The notes under the pieces: model-generated
The model's input: only the letters and a program-made list of their open reading frames with translations
Database searches by the model: none
Told to the model about the DNA's origin: nothing
Shown: positions 1 to 8,546 of the stretch, piece after piece
Position numbering within the stretch: the first letter of the stretch is position 1
Layout of the letters: each line of letters begins with the position of its first letter
Translations under genes and position numbers: made by a program
DNA from: Clostridia bacterium
GTDB lineage: Bacteria; Bacillota; Clostridia; Oscillospirales; CAG-272
Direction of reading: 5' to 3'
DNA length: 47,888 bases
Assembly: GCA_017428635.1 (NCBI GenBank)
Contig: JAFRQK010000072.1
Location: 1 to 47,888 of the forward strand

Positions 1-1769
1 GCATCGGGAAGACGGCGATCGCCGAGGCGCTGGCGATCCGCATCGCTAAAGGCAAAGTGCCTTATAAACTCAAAGATCACGACATCTGTCTTCTCGATCT
101 CACGGCGCTAGTGGCCGGAACGCAGTTCAGAGGTCAGTTTGAGTCGAGGGTTCTCGGCTTGCTGAACGATATCAGAACGAAGGGCAACGTCATTCTCGTT
201 ATCGACGAGGTGCACAATATCGTCGGAGCCGGGGATGCGGAGGGAAGCATGAACGCCGCCAACATTCTGAAACCCGCGCTCTCACGCGGAGAAATACAGA
301 TAATCGGCGCGACCACTCTTACCGAATACAGAAAACATATTGAAAAAGACACGGCTCTTGAAAGAAGATTTCAACCCGTCATGGTCAACGAACCTTCCGT
401 TTTCGAGACCGAGGAGATCCTGAAAGGAATCAAAAGCTATTACGAGGACTATCACGGGGTAAAGATCCCCGCATCAATTTTATCGGCTGCGAGCAGGCTC
501 AGCGAGAGGTACATAACCGACCGTTATCTGCCCGATAAGGCGATCGACCTGATCGACGAAGCATCTTCTCACGTTTCGATGAATTCTCCCGAGATCAACG
601 AAAGACATGAAGTCGTTGACCGCAGAAAAGCGATAACTGAGGAAATGACGGACCTTGAAGCTAAGACTGCGTCAGGCGGGGATGATGAAGATCTTTATCG
701 CCGGATCGCCGATCTGAAAGCGGAGGAACTTCGCCTCGGAGAACGGCTTGCCGAACTTGACGCTATTTGCGGGAGGATCACGATAACGGAGAGCGATCTT
801 GCCGACGTTATAGAGATTTGGACGGGGATTCCCGCTTCGAATATTTCCGAAAATGAATTTGAGAAACTTGAAAAGCTCGAGGAGCGGCTCTCGTCCCGTA
901 TAATCGGTCAGGATGAGGCGGTTTCCGCGGTTTCGCGAGCCGTCAGAAGAAGCAGAGCCGGCGTGTCGTATAAGAGAAAACCCGTTTCATTCATATTTGC
1001 CGGACCGACGGGGGTCGGAAAAACGGAGCTTGTCAAAGTCCTCGCGCGCGACCTGTTTTCATCGCCGGAGACGCTCATTCGTCTTGATATGAGCGAATTT
1101 ATGGATAAATTCTCCGTCTCGAGGATTATAGGTGCTCCTCCCGGATACATCGGCTACGACGATGCCGGACAGCTGACCGAAAAGATCAGGCGCAGACCGT
1201 ATTCCGTGGTTCTTTTCGACGAGATCGAAAAGGCGCATCCCGACGTTTTGAATATTCTTCTTCAGATCCTTGACGACGGTGTGATCACCGATGCAAGAGG
1301 CAAACAGGTCAGTTTTGCGAATTGCGTTATCGTTATGACGACGAACGCCGGCTCGACTTACGCGATGGCGCCTGTCGGATTCTCCGGAGAAGAAGGGGAG
1401 AGAGACCGGGATAAAACGATGAAGGCGCTTTCCGATTTCCTCCGTCCCGAATTCATCAACAGGGTAGACGAGATCATCACTTTCCGTTCGCTCAGCCCCG
1501 AGGACTTCAAAAAGATCGCGGCGATCATGCTTTCCGATCTCAGGGATCTCCTTGATGAAAAAGGGATTAAATTCTCATGGGACGACGGAGCGGTCGAACT
1601 CGTCGCGGAAAAATCGTTCTCGCGCAAATTCGGCGCGAGAAATATGAGACGTTATATTCAGACCGAGATCGAGGACAGGATAGCCGGCCTCATGATCGAA
1701 AAGCGCGGTGAGATCAGCGCCGTTTCGGTCAGCAGAGACGGTGATGCTCCGACCGTTGTTGCGATTTGA
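1..1769 (+). CDS. Clp-family AAA+ unfoldase (ClpC/ClpE-like), 5' truncated by window edge
   Basis: ATP-driven protein unfoldase that would feed substrates to ClpP in the cytoplasm. The open frame runs in from the left edge, which cuts the first Walker A box; the window begins at its IGKT. Visible after it are the D1 Walker B (VILVIDEVHN), a short middle coiled coil, and a complete D2 ATPase with Walker A (GPTGVGKTE), Walker B (VVLFDEIEKAH), sensor 1 (MTTNAGS) and the arginine-finger region (FLRPEFINRVDEI). A VGF tripeptide near the D2 domain (in MAPVGFSG) matches the ClpP-docking loop of ClpA/ClpC/ClpX and argues against ClpB, as does the short middle domain. The N-terminal domain is missing, so ClpC and ClpE cannot be separated. 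A terminator follows directly. Confidence 0.9.
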   Translation, partial: IGKTAIAEALAIRIAKGKVPYKLKDHDICLLDLTALVAGTQFRGQFESRVLGLLNDIRTKGNVILVIDEVHNIVGAGDAEGSMNAANILKPALSRGEIQIIGATTLTEYRKHIEKDTALERRFQPVMVNEPSVFETEEILKGIKSYYEDYHGVKIPASILSAASRLSERYITDRYLPDKAIDLIDEASSHVSMNSPEINERHEVVDRRKAITEEMTDLEAKTASGGDDEDLYRRIADLKAEELRLGERLAELDAICGRITITESDLADVIEIWTGIPASNISENEFEKLEKLEERLSSRIIGQDEAVSAVSRAVRRSRAGVSYKRKPVSFIFAGPTGVGKTELVKVLARDLFSSPETLIRLDMSEFMDKFSVSRIIGAPPGYIGYDDAGQLTEKIRRRPYSVVLFDEIEKAHPDVLNILLQILDDGVITDARGKQVSFANCVIVMTTNAGSTYAMAPVGFSGEEGERDRDKTMKALSDFLRPEFINRVDEIITFRSLSPEDFKKIAAIMLSDLRDLLDEKGIKFSWDDGAVELVAEKSFSRKFGARNMRRYIQTEIEDRIAGLMIEKRGEISAVSVSRDGDAPTVVAI

Positions 1770-1778
1770 TTTTCAATA

Positions 1779-1810
1779 CCCGAAGCCGCCCGCGGCTTCG
1801 GGCGGTTTTC
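1779..1810 (+). terminator. Rho-independent terminator after the clp gene
   Basis: A perfect 10-bp GC-rich stem (left arm 1779-1788, right arm 1793-1802) with a 4-base loop lies 9 bases after the stop codon and is followed by a short TTTT run. The U tract is weak, so some read-through into the next gene is possible. Confidence 0.75.
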
Positions 1811-1831
1811 GTGTAAAGAAAGGACGAAAAA

Positions 1832-4555
1832 ATGCGTCTGACCGACTGGCATCTTATGGACAGGGAGACCGTAGAGGTGAATCTTATGACGGACCTCTAT
1901 CACGGACTCTCCGAAAAAGAAGCGAACAAGCGCAGAAGAAAGAACGGCGATAATAAAATATGGCAGGTCAAACGCGCTTCCGCAACGCGATATGCTCGCG
2001 ACGCAGCGTTTGATCTGACTACGGTTCTTCTTGTCCTGTGCGCCGTTTTTGCCGCGATCCTTGAGGGCAGCGTTATGGCGATCGCCGTTTGCGCGGTGCT
2101 CGTTATCGGCGTTGCGCTGCGTGTCGCGACTTATATTCGTGCGAAAAGGATCTTTGAGCAAATGGCGGACGAAGGGATCCCGAACGCCACCGTTATCCGT
2201 GACGGTACGACGCGCGTTATAAGAGGCGACGGTCTTGTCAGAGGCGATATTATCTCTCTCGGTGAGGGAGACGTCGTACCTTGCGACGTCAGGATCATTT
2301 CAGACGGCGAGGTCAGAGTAAGCGAAAAGGGGATTACGGAGAATAAATCGTCCGTTATAAAGCGCGATACGGTTATCGTTTCAGACGTAGACGGCGCGGA
2401 GATCCCGTGCGAATACCGTGTAAATATGCTGTTTGCCGGGTCAGTCATCTTGTCCGGAGCGTGCCGCGCGGTCGTTACGGCCTGTTCCGAAGATTCTTTG
2501 ATATGTATGAAAAAAGGCGGGATCGTCGTCCCGTCAGGCGAGTCTCTTCCCGCGATCGTTAAATTTGAAAAGTGGAGCGGCGTCGTAAACCTGTTTATGA
2601 TCGCGCTGATTCTTGTCGTTTCACTTATCTCTATTCCCGTACGGGGAACGGATAGGATCCCCGACGTCTTTTTCGGAATGCTTTCACTTGCCGCGGCGTC
2701 GATAAGTACGTATTTCGGCGCGGTTGGATATATAATCGTCGCGGTTCCTGTCCGCGAGGCGGCAAAAGCGGGTAAAAATTTAGGCAGAGCCGTCATAAAG
2801 GATTCCTCGTTCCTCGAGGATCTCGCTTTTACCGACAGGATCATCGTTGCGGACGTTTCGGCTTTTAAGAGCGGTGACGCCGAAATGTCCCTTTTCTGGC
2901 GCGGCGGCAGGTCATACCGTTCCGGAGAGGGAGAACCGGACGAATTGATCAGACTGCTTTTCGCAACGTCAAGTATGACGGACGACACTTCGTCTCTTTC
3001 CGACAGGTTTGACGAAAAAGCGGAAACAGGAAAAGTACTGCTTGAGAGAGCGTCAGTTCACGCTTCCGAAACGTACGGGCGAAAGATCGTACCTACGATA
3101 CGCGTCATGGACCGTACCGTCAGCCGTGAAGACGGATATCTCATAAATACGGTCGTTGCCCTCAGAGGCGACAGTGTGGAAGCCGTCGCATCGGGCAATA
3201 TACGCGCCATACTCTCAATGTGCGACAGATACATCGACGGAGGAGGGAGCGAGTTTCTCGGCGACGCTTTGAAAGACAAAATACTCGAAGAGGCGGACGC
3301 TGCAGCCGCGCGCGGGGAAAAAGTAATAGCCGTGGCGACAAGAAACTCTCCTTACACGTATATCAAACATGCGGGGATCCTGCACAGCCGTATGCGTTTT
3401 GAAGGTTTCGTGTCGTTTGAGGAACCTCTGTCTGAAAGGGCAAAACTCTATTCCTCGGCTCTTTCGGATCTCAACGTCTCCGTTTCGCTTCTCACTTCCG
3501 ATCCCGCTGAGGACGTTGACTATCTCAAAGCCAAATGCTTTTTCAAAAACGACGTTCCCGTTTTTACCTGTGAGGAGTTTCTGAGGCTCGACGATCTTCC
3601 GGACGGTCTCTACGCCGTTAAGGTCCCTGCTTACGGCGATCCCGAGATGAAGCGGACGGCGATCTCGGATATGAGATGCGCCGTCGTCGGAAAGATATCT
3701 AAAGGCGGCGAGTTGATAACCGTCGTTACAAAAGAAGCTCTCGACAGCCGAATGATGAACGGAACGACCGTAGGCGCGGCGGTTTCTCCGTCCGAAAGAC
3801 GGCCGATCCCTCAGACGCTGAAAAGGCGCAGCAAGATCACGGTATATCCGTCCGCAGCCGAAGGGAGCGGCGGATTCGCTGAAACTTCCAGGGCTTATCT
3901 CTCTTCCGTTCTTGCTCTCACAAATCTTTCTGACGCCCTGATTTACATCGTTTTTTCACAGTCCGCGAGGATCGTTGCGGCGCTTGTCGCCGTTTTCACC
4001 GGCGCGGGTCTTACAAATCCCGTCGGTATACTGGCGCTCGGCCTGCTGTTCGATTTTGCCGCCGTTTTAACTCTTGCTTTCAGGGAAGGAGTAAAACTCA
4101 CTTCCCGAAAGAGAGAAGGCGACGGGATATCGGTACCTAAGGCGTTATTCTGTTCCGCAGCGGGGATCGTTACGGGCGTGATCTGTTCTCTTGTTCCGCT
4201 GTCCGGTCTTATTATTCCGTCGGCAGACGCGGGGACTGCGTCCGCTTCCTTTATCTCAATGCTTCTCGTTCAATTTGCGACAGTAACGTGTCTGCTCACC
4301 TATTGGCGAAAAAAGAAGGGAAGACCTGCCAGAGCGTATTACCTCTACACGGTTCTTGTCGCTGCCGCGTGCGCCCTCACGCTTTTCGTACCCGCGGTCA
4401 GTTCTCTGTTCGGCGACGTCACGCCGCATCTTATTTCCGCAGTTCTTTCCGTTATCCCCGCGCTTCTTGTTCCCTTGATCCTTTGGGCGCTCGGCTCGGT
4501 ACTCGAAAAACGTACCGTTAAGCCTGACGGGAAAAACAGTAAAGTTGAAGAATAA
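1832..4555 (+). CDS. P-type ATPase-like membrane protein lacking catalytic motifs (pseudo-ATPase)
   Basis: A 907-residue protein with the overall plan of a P2-type cation ATPase. It has a cation-ATPase N-terminal domain (about 9-47, with GLSEKEANKRRRKNGDN), two early membrane segments, an actuator-like domain (about 115-220), two further membrane segments, a large cytoplasmic region, and C-terminal membrane segments. The catalytic signatures are not there. The TGES position reads ITEN (about 168-171). The DKTGT phosphorylation site reads DVSAF, with Asp341 kept. The PEGL turn reads PVRE, and no GDGxND hinge is seen. Transport by phosphoenzyme cycling is therefore unlikely. AGGA lies just upstream of the ATG. 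The frame is open throughout, so it is not a decaying pseudogene. The role is unknown; a scaffold or sensor is possible. Confidence 0.75.
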   Translation: MRLTDWHLMDRETVEVNLMTDLYHGLSEKEANKRRRKNGDNKIWQVKRASATRYARDAAFDLTTVLLVLCAVFAAILEGSVMAIAVCAVLVIGVALRVATYIRAKRIFEQMADEGIPNATVIRDGTTRVIRGDGLVRGDIISLGEGDVVPCDVRIISDGEVRVSEKGITENKSSVIKRDTVIVSDVDGAEIPCEYRVNMLFAGSVILSGACRAVVTACSEDSLICMKKGGIVVPSGESLPAIVKFEKWSGVVNLFMIALILVVSLISIPVRGTDRIPDVFFGMLSLAAASISTYFGAVGYIIVAVPVREAAKAGKNLGRAVIKDSSFLEDLAFTDRIIVADVSAFKSGDAEMSLFWRGGRSYRSGEGEPDELIRLLFATSSMTDDTSSLSDRFDEKAETGKVLLERASVHASETYGRKIVPTIRVMDRTVSREDGYLINTVVALRGDSVEAVASGNIRAILSMCDRYIDGGGSEFLGDALKDKILEEADAAAARGEKVIAVATRNSPYTYIKHAGILHSRMRFEGFVSFEEPLSERAKLYSSALSDLNVSVSLLTSDPAEDVDYLKAKCFFKNDVPVFTCEEFLRLDDLPDGLYAVKVPAYGDPEMKRTAISDMRCAVVGKISKGGELITVVTKEALDSRMMNGTTVGAAVSPSERRPIPQTLKRRSKITVYPSAAEGSGGFAETSRAYLSSVLALTNLSDALIYIVFSQSARIVAALVAVFTGAGLTNPVGILALGLLFDFAAVLTLAFREGVKLTSRKREGDGISVPKALFCSAAGIVTGVICSLVPLSGLIIPSADAGTASASFISMLLVQFATVTCLLTYWRKKKGRPARAYYLYTVLVAAACALTLFVPAVSSLFGDVTPHLISAVLSVIPALLVPLILWALGSVLEKRTVKPDGKNSKVEE

Positions 4556-4601
4556 ACTCCGAAAAAAAGTCGTTTTTACAAAAAGATAACCGATTTTTCG
4601 C

Positions 4602-4630
4602 TTGTAATTTTCACTCGGATATTATATAAT
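4602..4630 (+). promoter_or_regulatory. Sigma-A type promoter for mrp and possibly the hydrogenase locus
   Basis: TTGTAA (4602-4607) and TATAAT (4625-4630) are separated by 17 bases, close to the vegetative consensus. An AAGGA ribosome binding site and the mrp ATG follow about 45 bases later. Only 31 bases separate mrp from the next gene, and no terminator is seen there, so this promoter may serve the whole hydrogenase locus. Confidence 0.7.
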
Positions 4631-4676
4631 TATATGAAATGGGCTAAAATTATATTTTTTAAGGAAAACTAAAAAA

Positions 4677-5519
4677 ATGGATGACAATAATTGCACGCAC
4701 GACTGTTCAACGTGCGGCGCCGACTGTTCTTCGCGAGAGACTGCCGCGCCGGCAAAATTGCCGCTATCCGACGGTTCCCGCGTCAGCCGTGTTATCGGCG
4801 TAGTGAGCGGTAAAGGCGGCGTGGGGAAGTCCTTGATCACGTCCCTTTTATCCGTTGCGATGAAACGCAGAGAGTACGGTGTTGCGATTCTTGATGCGGA
4901 CGTTACCGGGCCTTCCGTCCCGAAAGCTTTCGGGATCAAAGGCGGTGTGGAATCAACCGGTGATCTGATACTCCCTCGTCGTACGACGACAGGGATCGAT
5001 ATGATCTCCGTCAACCTGCTTCTTCAGAATGAGACCGATCCGGTCGTATGGCGCGGTCCCGTGATCTCGGGTCTGATCCATCAGTTCTGGTCCGAAGTGT
5101 TCTGGGCCGACGTAGACTATATGTTTATCGATATGCCGCCCGGGACCGGCGACGTTCCCCTTACGGTTTTTCAAAGCCTGCCCGTCGACGGGATAATCGT
5201 AGTTTCAACTCCGCAGGATCTTGTATCGATGATCGTTGAAAAAGCGGTAAAGATGGCAAATCTGATGGACGTTCCCGTTCTCGGCCTTGTCGAGAATATG
5301 AGTTACGTTAAATGCCCCGACTGCGGACGTGAGATCCCGATATTCGGAGAATCACACGCCGAAGAGGTTTCAAAAAGATTAGGCGTTCCTCTTCTCGCCC
5401 GTCTTCCCGTCGATCCCGCTTTTGCATCTCTTTGTGACCGCGGAACGATCGAACTTTACGAGAACGACGAGGTCGAAAAGGTTGCCGACAAGATCGAGAC
5501 GATCCTGCCGCTCAATTAA
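4677..5519 (+). CDS. Mrp/NBP35-type Fe-S cluster carrier ATPase
   Basis: Cytosolic P-loop ATPase that binds and transfers [4Fe-4S] clusters to apoproteins. The 280 residues start with a ferredoxin-like cysteine cluster (Cys6, 10, 13, 17; CX3CX2CX3C) as in NBP35, rather than the MIP18-like domain of many bacterial Mrp proteins. Then come a deviant Walker A (SGKGGVGKS), switch regions with DADVTGPSVP and DMPPGTGDVP, and a C-terminal CPDC pair that usually holds the bridging cluster. It lies immediately upstream of a locus whose products need many Fe-S clusters, so a loading role there is a reasonable inference. The family call is firm; the client is not shown. Confidence 0.9.
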   Translation: MDDNNCTHDCSTCGADCSSRETAAPAKLPLSDGSRVSRVIGVVSGKGGVGKSLITSLLSVAMKRREYGVAILDADVTGPSVPKAFGIKGGVESTGDLILPRRTTTGIDMISVNLLLQNETDPVVWRGPVISGLIHQFWSEVFWADVDYMFIDMPPGTGDVPLTVFQSLPVDGIIVVSTPQDLVSMIVEKAVKMANLMDVPVLGLVENMSYVKCPDCGREIPIFGESHAEEVSKRLGVPLLARLPVDPAFASLCDRGTIELYENDEVEKVADKIETILPLN

Positions 5520-5550
5520 AAAAGTAAAAAAACATTCAGGAGGAAATACA

Positions 5551-6042
5551 ATGAAAAAGCAGATGACTTCAGTTCCTTTCCGTGAAACAGAGGAACAGCG
5601 CGCCGCACTTGAGGCGGTCATCGAAAAGCACCGCGGTGAAGGCGGGGCTCTGATGCCCACTCTTCAGGAGGCGCAGGACATTTACGGTTATCTTCCCACG
5701 GAGGTACAGATCCGTATCGCGCACGGTCTCGGGATGCCTGTTTCCGAGGTGTTCGGCGTCGCTACGTTTTATTCTCAGTTCCTTCTTAATCCGAAGGGAG
5801 AGCATCCGATCAGCGTCTGCCTCGGAACCGCATGCTACGTCAAGGGTTCCGGAGCCGTTATGGAAAAACTCGAATCCCTTCTCGGTATTAAGAGCGGCGG
5901 CATCACCGAAGATCTCAAGTTCTCTCTTGACGCTACGAGATGCATCGGCGCCTGCGGTCTCGCTCCCGTTATGATGATCGGAGAAGACGTCTACGGAAGG
6001 CTTGATCCCAATCAGATCAAGGGAATACTCGAGAAGTATTGA
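5551..6042 (+). CDS. hydC: NuoE-like [2Fe-2S] subunit of bifurcating hydrogenase (HydC/HndA)
   Basis: Small electron-transfer subunit of a multi-subunit [FeFe]-hydrogenase, homologous to NuoE of complex I. The start at 5551 is chosen because a perfect AGGAGG lies 7 bases upstream; the frame is open further 5' but only inside mrp. The 163 residues contain a helical N-terminal half followed by a thioredoxin-like fold with the four cluster ligands Cys90, Cys95, Cys131 and Cys135 (CLGTAC and CIGAC). It is separated from hydB and hydA by about 4 kb of putative signalling genes, but it probably assembles with them, passing electrons to or from the flavin subunit. Confidence 0.9.
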   Translation: MKKQMTSVPFRETEEQRAALEAVIEKHRGEGGALMPTLQEAQDIYGYLPTEVQIRIAHGLGMPVSEVFGVATFYSQFLLNPKGEHPISVCLGTACYVKGSGAVMEKLESLLGIKSGGITEDLKFSLDATRCIGACGLAPVMMIGEDVYGRLDPNQIKGILEKY

Positions 6043-6052
6043 GAGGGACCGT

Positions 6053-6409
6053 ATGAAAATACGAGAACTGAAGGAGCTTTTGTCCGCCGAACTGATGACG
6101 GACGATACCGCGCTCCTTGACGGCGAAGTATTCAACGCCTGCTGCAGTGATATGATGAGCGACGTCCTTGCTTTCGTTAAGGATCAGGGTGTATTGCTCA
6201 CCGGTCTCGTCAACGAGCAGGTCATAAGGACCGCCAGCATGATGGACATGGTCTGTATCGTCTTCGTCCGCGACAAAACGCCCACTCCCGATATGGTTCG
6301 CCTTGCCGAGGAATGCGATATAGTCGTGATGAAATCTGCATATCGCGCTTATGAGGCTTGCGGGAAGTTATATACTTCGGGTCTCGTCGCGCGCGGACCT
6401 CATAACTGA
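6053..6409 (+). CDS. DRTGG domain protein (first copy)
   Basis: A 118-residue cytosolic protein made essentially of one DRTGG domain, a small regulatory fold also found next to CBS domains and in phosphotransacetylase-type proteins. The region around GVLLTGLVNEQVIRTA matches the family core. The start at 6053 has GAGGG upstream and lies 10 bases after hydC. Stand-alone DRTGG genes are often found beside clostridial [FeFe]-hydrogenase genes, but I know of no proven biochemical role. The second copy lies at 8205. I infer a ligand-binding or adaptor role in regulating the hydrogenase. Confidence 0.75.
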   Translation: MKIRELKELLSAELMTDDTALLDGEVFNACCSDMMSDVLAFVKDQGVLLTGLVNEQVIRTASMMDMVCIVFVRDKTPTPDMVRLAEECDIVVMKSAYRAYEACGKLYTSGLVARGPHN

Positions 6410-6412
6410 GCC

Positions 6413-6838
6413 ATGGCGGAGAACGTAGTTTTTCACTTTGACGTTGACGGCGAGGACTTTTCTTCCGCCGGCGGCGCGTCCGTAACGGTCAAGAAAAAAC
6501 TGAGACAACTCGGTATCGCTCCTGAATACATAAGACGCGTAGCGATCGCCATGTACGAGGGTGAGATCAATATGGTCATCCACGCCAACGGCGGATCAGC
6601 GGACGTGATCGTATCCGACGACGAGATCAAGATCGTTCTCACCGACACTGGGCCCGGCATTCCCGACGTTTCTCTTGCGATGCAGGAGGGATATTCCACC
6701 GCGCGTGACAACATCAGATCGCTCGGGTTCGGAGCCGGGATGGGTCTTCCGAATATGAAAAAATACACCGACACGATGGAGATCGACACGGAACTCGGAC
6801 GGGGAACCACTATCACGATGACTGTGAAGATCGCCTGA
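6413..6838 (+). CDS. Anti-sigma-factor-like GHKL ATPase (RsbW/SpoIIAB type)
   Basis: A 141-residue single-domain ATPase of the GHKL superfamily. The N box is EGEINMVIHA, the G1 box DTGPGIPD and the G2 box GFGAGMGLPNM; the C-terminal strand (GTTITMTV) completes the fold. This is the layout of serine kinases such as RsbW and SpoIIAB, which bind sigma factors or anti-sigma antagonists. No sigma factor or STAS antagonist gene is nearby, so the partner is unknown. The ATG lies 3 bases after the preceding stop without a clear ribosome binding site, which suggests translational coupling to the DRTGG gene. Confidence 0.8.
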   Translation: MAENVVFHFDVDGEDFSSAGGASVTVKKKLRQLGIAPEYIRRVAIAMYEGEINMVIHANGGSADVIVSDDEIKIVLTDTGPGIPDVSLAMQEGYSTARDNIRSLGFGAGMGLPNMKKYTDTMEIDTELGRGTTITMTVKIA

Positions 6839-6862
6839 TCCCGACGGGAAAGGAGGCGGAAA

Positions 6863-8212
6863 GTGCAGGAATATAAGCATTCTGTTTCTCTCGACGTAAA
6901 AAAATGTAAAGGCTGCACCACCTGCCTTAAAAGATGTCCCACCGAGGCTATAAGGATCAGGGACGGGCACGCAGTGATAAACTCAAAACGCTGTATCGAT
7001 TGCGGAGAGTGCATCAAGGTCTGCCCGCACAAAGCCAAGCGCGCAACGCACGACGGTCTTGAGACCCTTTCCGATTTCAAGGTCAAAGTTGCGCTGCCGG
7101 CTCCCGCTCTCTACGGACAGTTTGACAACATGGAGAGCATCGATTATATCATCGAAGGACTTTACCGTCTCGGTTTCGATTACGTTTTTGAAGTCGCGGG
7201 AGCCGCGGAGATGGTTTCCGCATACACGCGAATCTATCTCGGCAAACCCGGCGTCAGAAAACCCGTTATCAGTTCGGCTTGCCCGGTCATCACAAGGATG
7301 ATCAACATTAATTTCCCGTATCTCTCCGACAACATCATGCCGATCCTCCCTCCAATAGAAGTCGCCGCGGCTGTAGCGCGCGACCGTATGACGGAGATGA
7401 GACCGGACGTCTCGCCGGAGGATATCGGTATCTATTTCATTTCTCCCTGCACGGCAAAGGTAAGTTACGTCAAAAACGGTTTTGCCGGTTCAAAGAACAA
7501 CGTCGACCGCGTTCTGTCGATGAGGGATCTGTATTTCCGTCTTATCGACGTTATGGACGGGATAGAAGTGCCTGAGCACGCCGCTTCGTCCGGAATGATC
7601 GGGATCGGCTGGGCTTCCACCGGCGGAGAGTCTTCTGCTGTATTCAATGATAAATACCTTGCAGCCGACGGAATTGAAAATTGCATCAAGGTCTTAGAGC
7701 AGATCGAGAATGACGATTTCACCGACCTTGATTTTATCGAACTCAACGCCTGCAACGGCGGTTGCGTAGGCGGAGCGATGACGGTCGCGAATCCTTATAT
7801 CGCACAGGCGCGTCTCCAGACGCTCAAGAGGTATCTTCCGGTATCTCCGAACAGGCCGCGCGAGGTAGACGTTCCGGATCGTTTCTTCGTTGATGAAAAC
7901 GTCAAATTCGATCCCGGTATGCTTCTCTCGGACGACAGGAACGAGGCTATGCGGATGATGTCTGAGATCGAATCGATCGCTTCCGAACTTCCGGGCCTTG
8001 ACTGCGGATCCTGCGGCGCTCCCACCTGTATGGCTTTTGCCGAGGATATCGTTAAGAATGAGACCAACGCGGACGAATGCACCGTCATTATGAGAGAGAT
8101 GTTCCACGATTACCTTGAACGGCACAAGGACACGACGCTTGCGGATGCGTTCCGCGATTATCGCAGCCGTTCCGCAAAGGAAAAGGACGGTTCTCAGGAA
8201 CCCCATGCTTAA
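6863..8212 (+). CDS. Sensory-type [FeFe]-hydrogenase-like protein with N- and C-terminal Fe-S domains
   Basis: A 449-residue protein starting at GTG, with AAAGGAGG 5 bases upstream. The N-terminus has two [4Fe-4S] ferredoxin motifs (Cys15-25 and Cys44-54). The middle is an iron-hydrogenase large-subunit domain that keeps all four H-cluster cubane cysteines: Cys140 (SSACP), Cys196 (SPCTAK), Cys297 and Cys301 (NACNGGC). Residues of the proton relay are replaced: Ala139 stands for the usual relay Cys, Ser stands for Met in SPC, and the Glu of L2 is missing. The C-terminus carries a further four-Cys Fe-S domain (Cys381, 384, 389, 406). This resembles group C/D hydrogenases such as HydS, which are thought to sense rather than turn over H2. 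It has no PAS or phosphatase output domain. Confidence 0.85.
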   Translation: MQEYKHSVSLDVKKCKGCTTCLKRCPTEAIRIRDGHAVINSKRCIDCGECIKVCPHKAKRATHDGLETLSDFKVKVALPAPALYGQFDNMESIDYIIEGLYRLGFDYVFEVAGAAEMVSAYTRIYLGKPGVRKPVISSACPVITRMININFPYLSDNIMPILPPIEVAAAVARDRMTEMRPDVSPEDIGIYFISPCTAKVSYVKNGFAGSKNNVDRVLSMRDLYFRLIDVMDGIEVPEHAASSGMIGIGWASTGGESSAVFNDKYLAADGIENCIKVLEQIENDDFTDLDFIELNACNGGCVGGAMTVANPYIAQARLQTLKRYLPVSPNRPREVDVPDRFFVDENVKFDPGMLLSDDRNEAMRMMSEIESIASELPGLDCGSCGAPTCMAFAEDIVKNETNADECTVIMREMFHDYLERHKDTTLADAFRDYRSRSAKEKDGSQEPHA

Positions 8213-8546
8213 AATGAAACTTTCAGATATTATCAATTCTCTCTCTCTGACCGTCGTCGTCGGAGACGTCGAACGGGATCTCGAGGGAGTTTATGCGGGT
8301 GATTTTCTCTCCCGCGCTATGAGCCGGGTCGAAGCGGGCGATCTTTGGATCACTATTATGAACAACGTTAACGTGATCGCCGTGGCGTCGCTTACCGACG
8401 CCGCCGCGGTTCTTCTCGCAGAGGACGTTTCTCTTATGTCCGACGCGCTTGAAGCGGCCCGTGAAAAGGACGTTACGGTTCTTTCTTCAGGCTTGTCCGT
8501 TTACGAGCTTTGCGTCGCATTGGGCAAATTCGGGACGGCATCATGA
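8205..8546 (+). CDS. DRTGG domain protein (second copy)
   Basis: A 113-residue DRTGG-type protein (core KLSDIINSLSLTVVVGDVE). Two in-frame ATGs are possible. The one at 8205 sits 5 bases after AGGA and overlaps the preceding stop by 8 bases; the other is at 8214. It differs clearly from the first copy in sequence, so this is a diverged pair rather than a recent duplication. Its stop overlaps the next start (ATGA), indicating coupled translation with the PHP phosphoesterase. Function unknown; context points to regulation of the hydrogenase. Confidence 0.7.
   Translation: MLKMKLSDIINSLSLTVVVGDVERDLEGVYAGDFLSRAMSRVEAGDLWITIMNNVNVIAVASLTDAAAVLLAEDVSLMSDALEAAREKDVTVLSSGLSVYELCVALGKFGTAS

Noticed and set aside
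4556-4600. AT-rich inverted repeat after the P-type-like gene as a terminator
   Set aside because: The arms are short and made only of A/T with CG ends; stability would be low, so no terminator is claimed.
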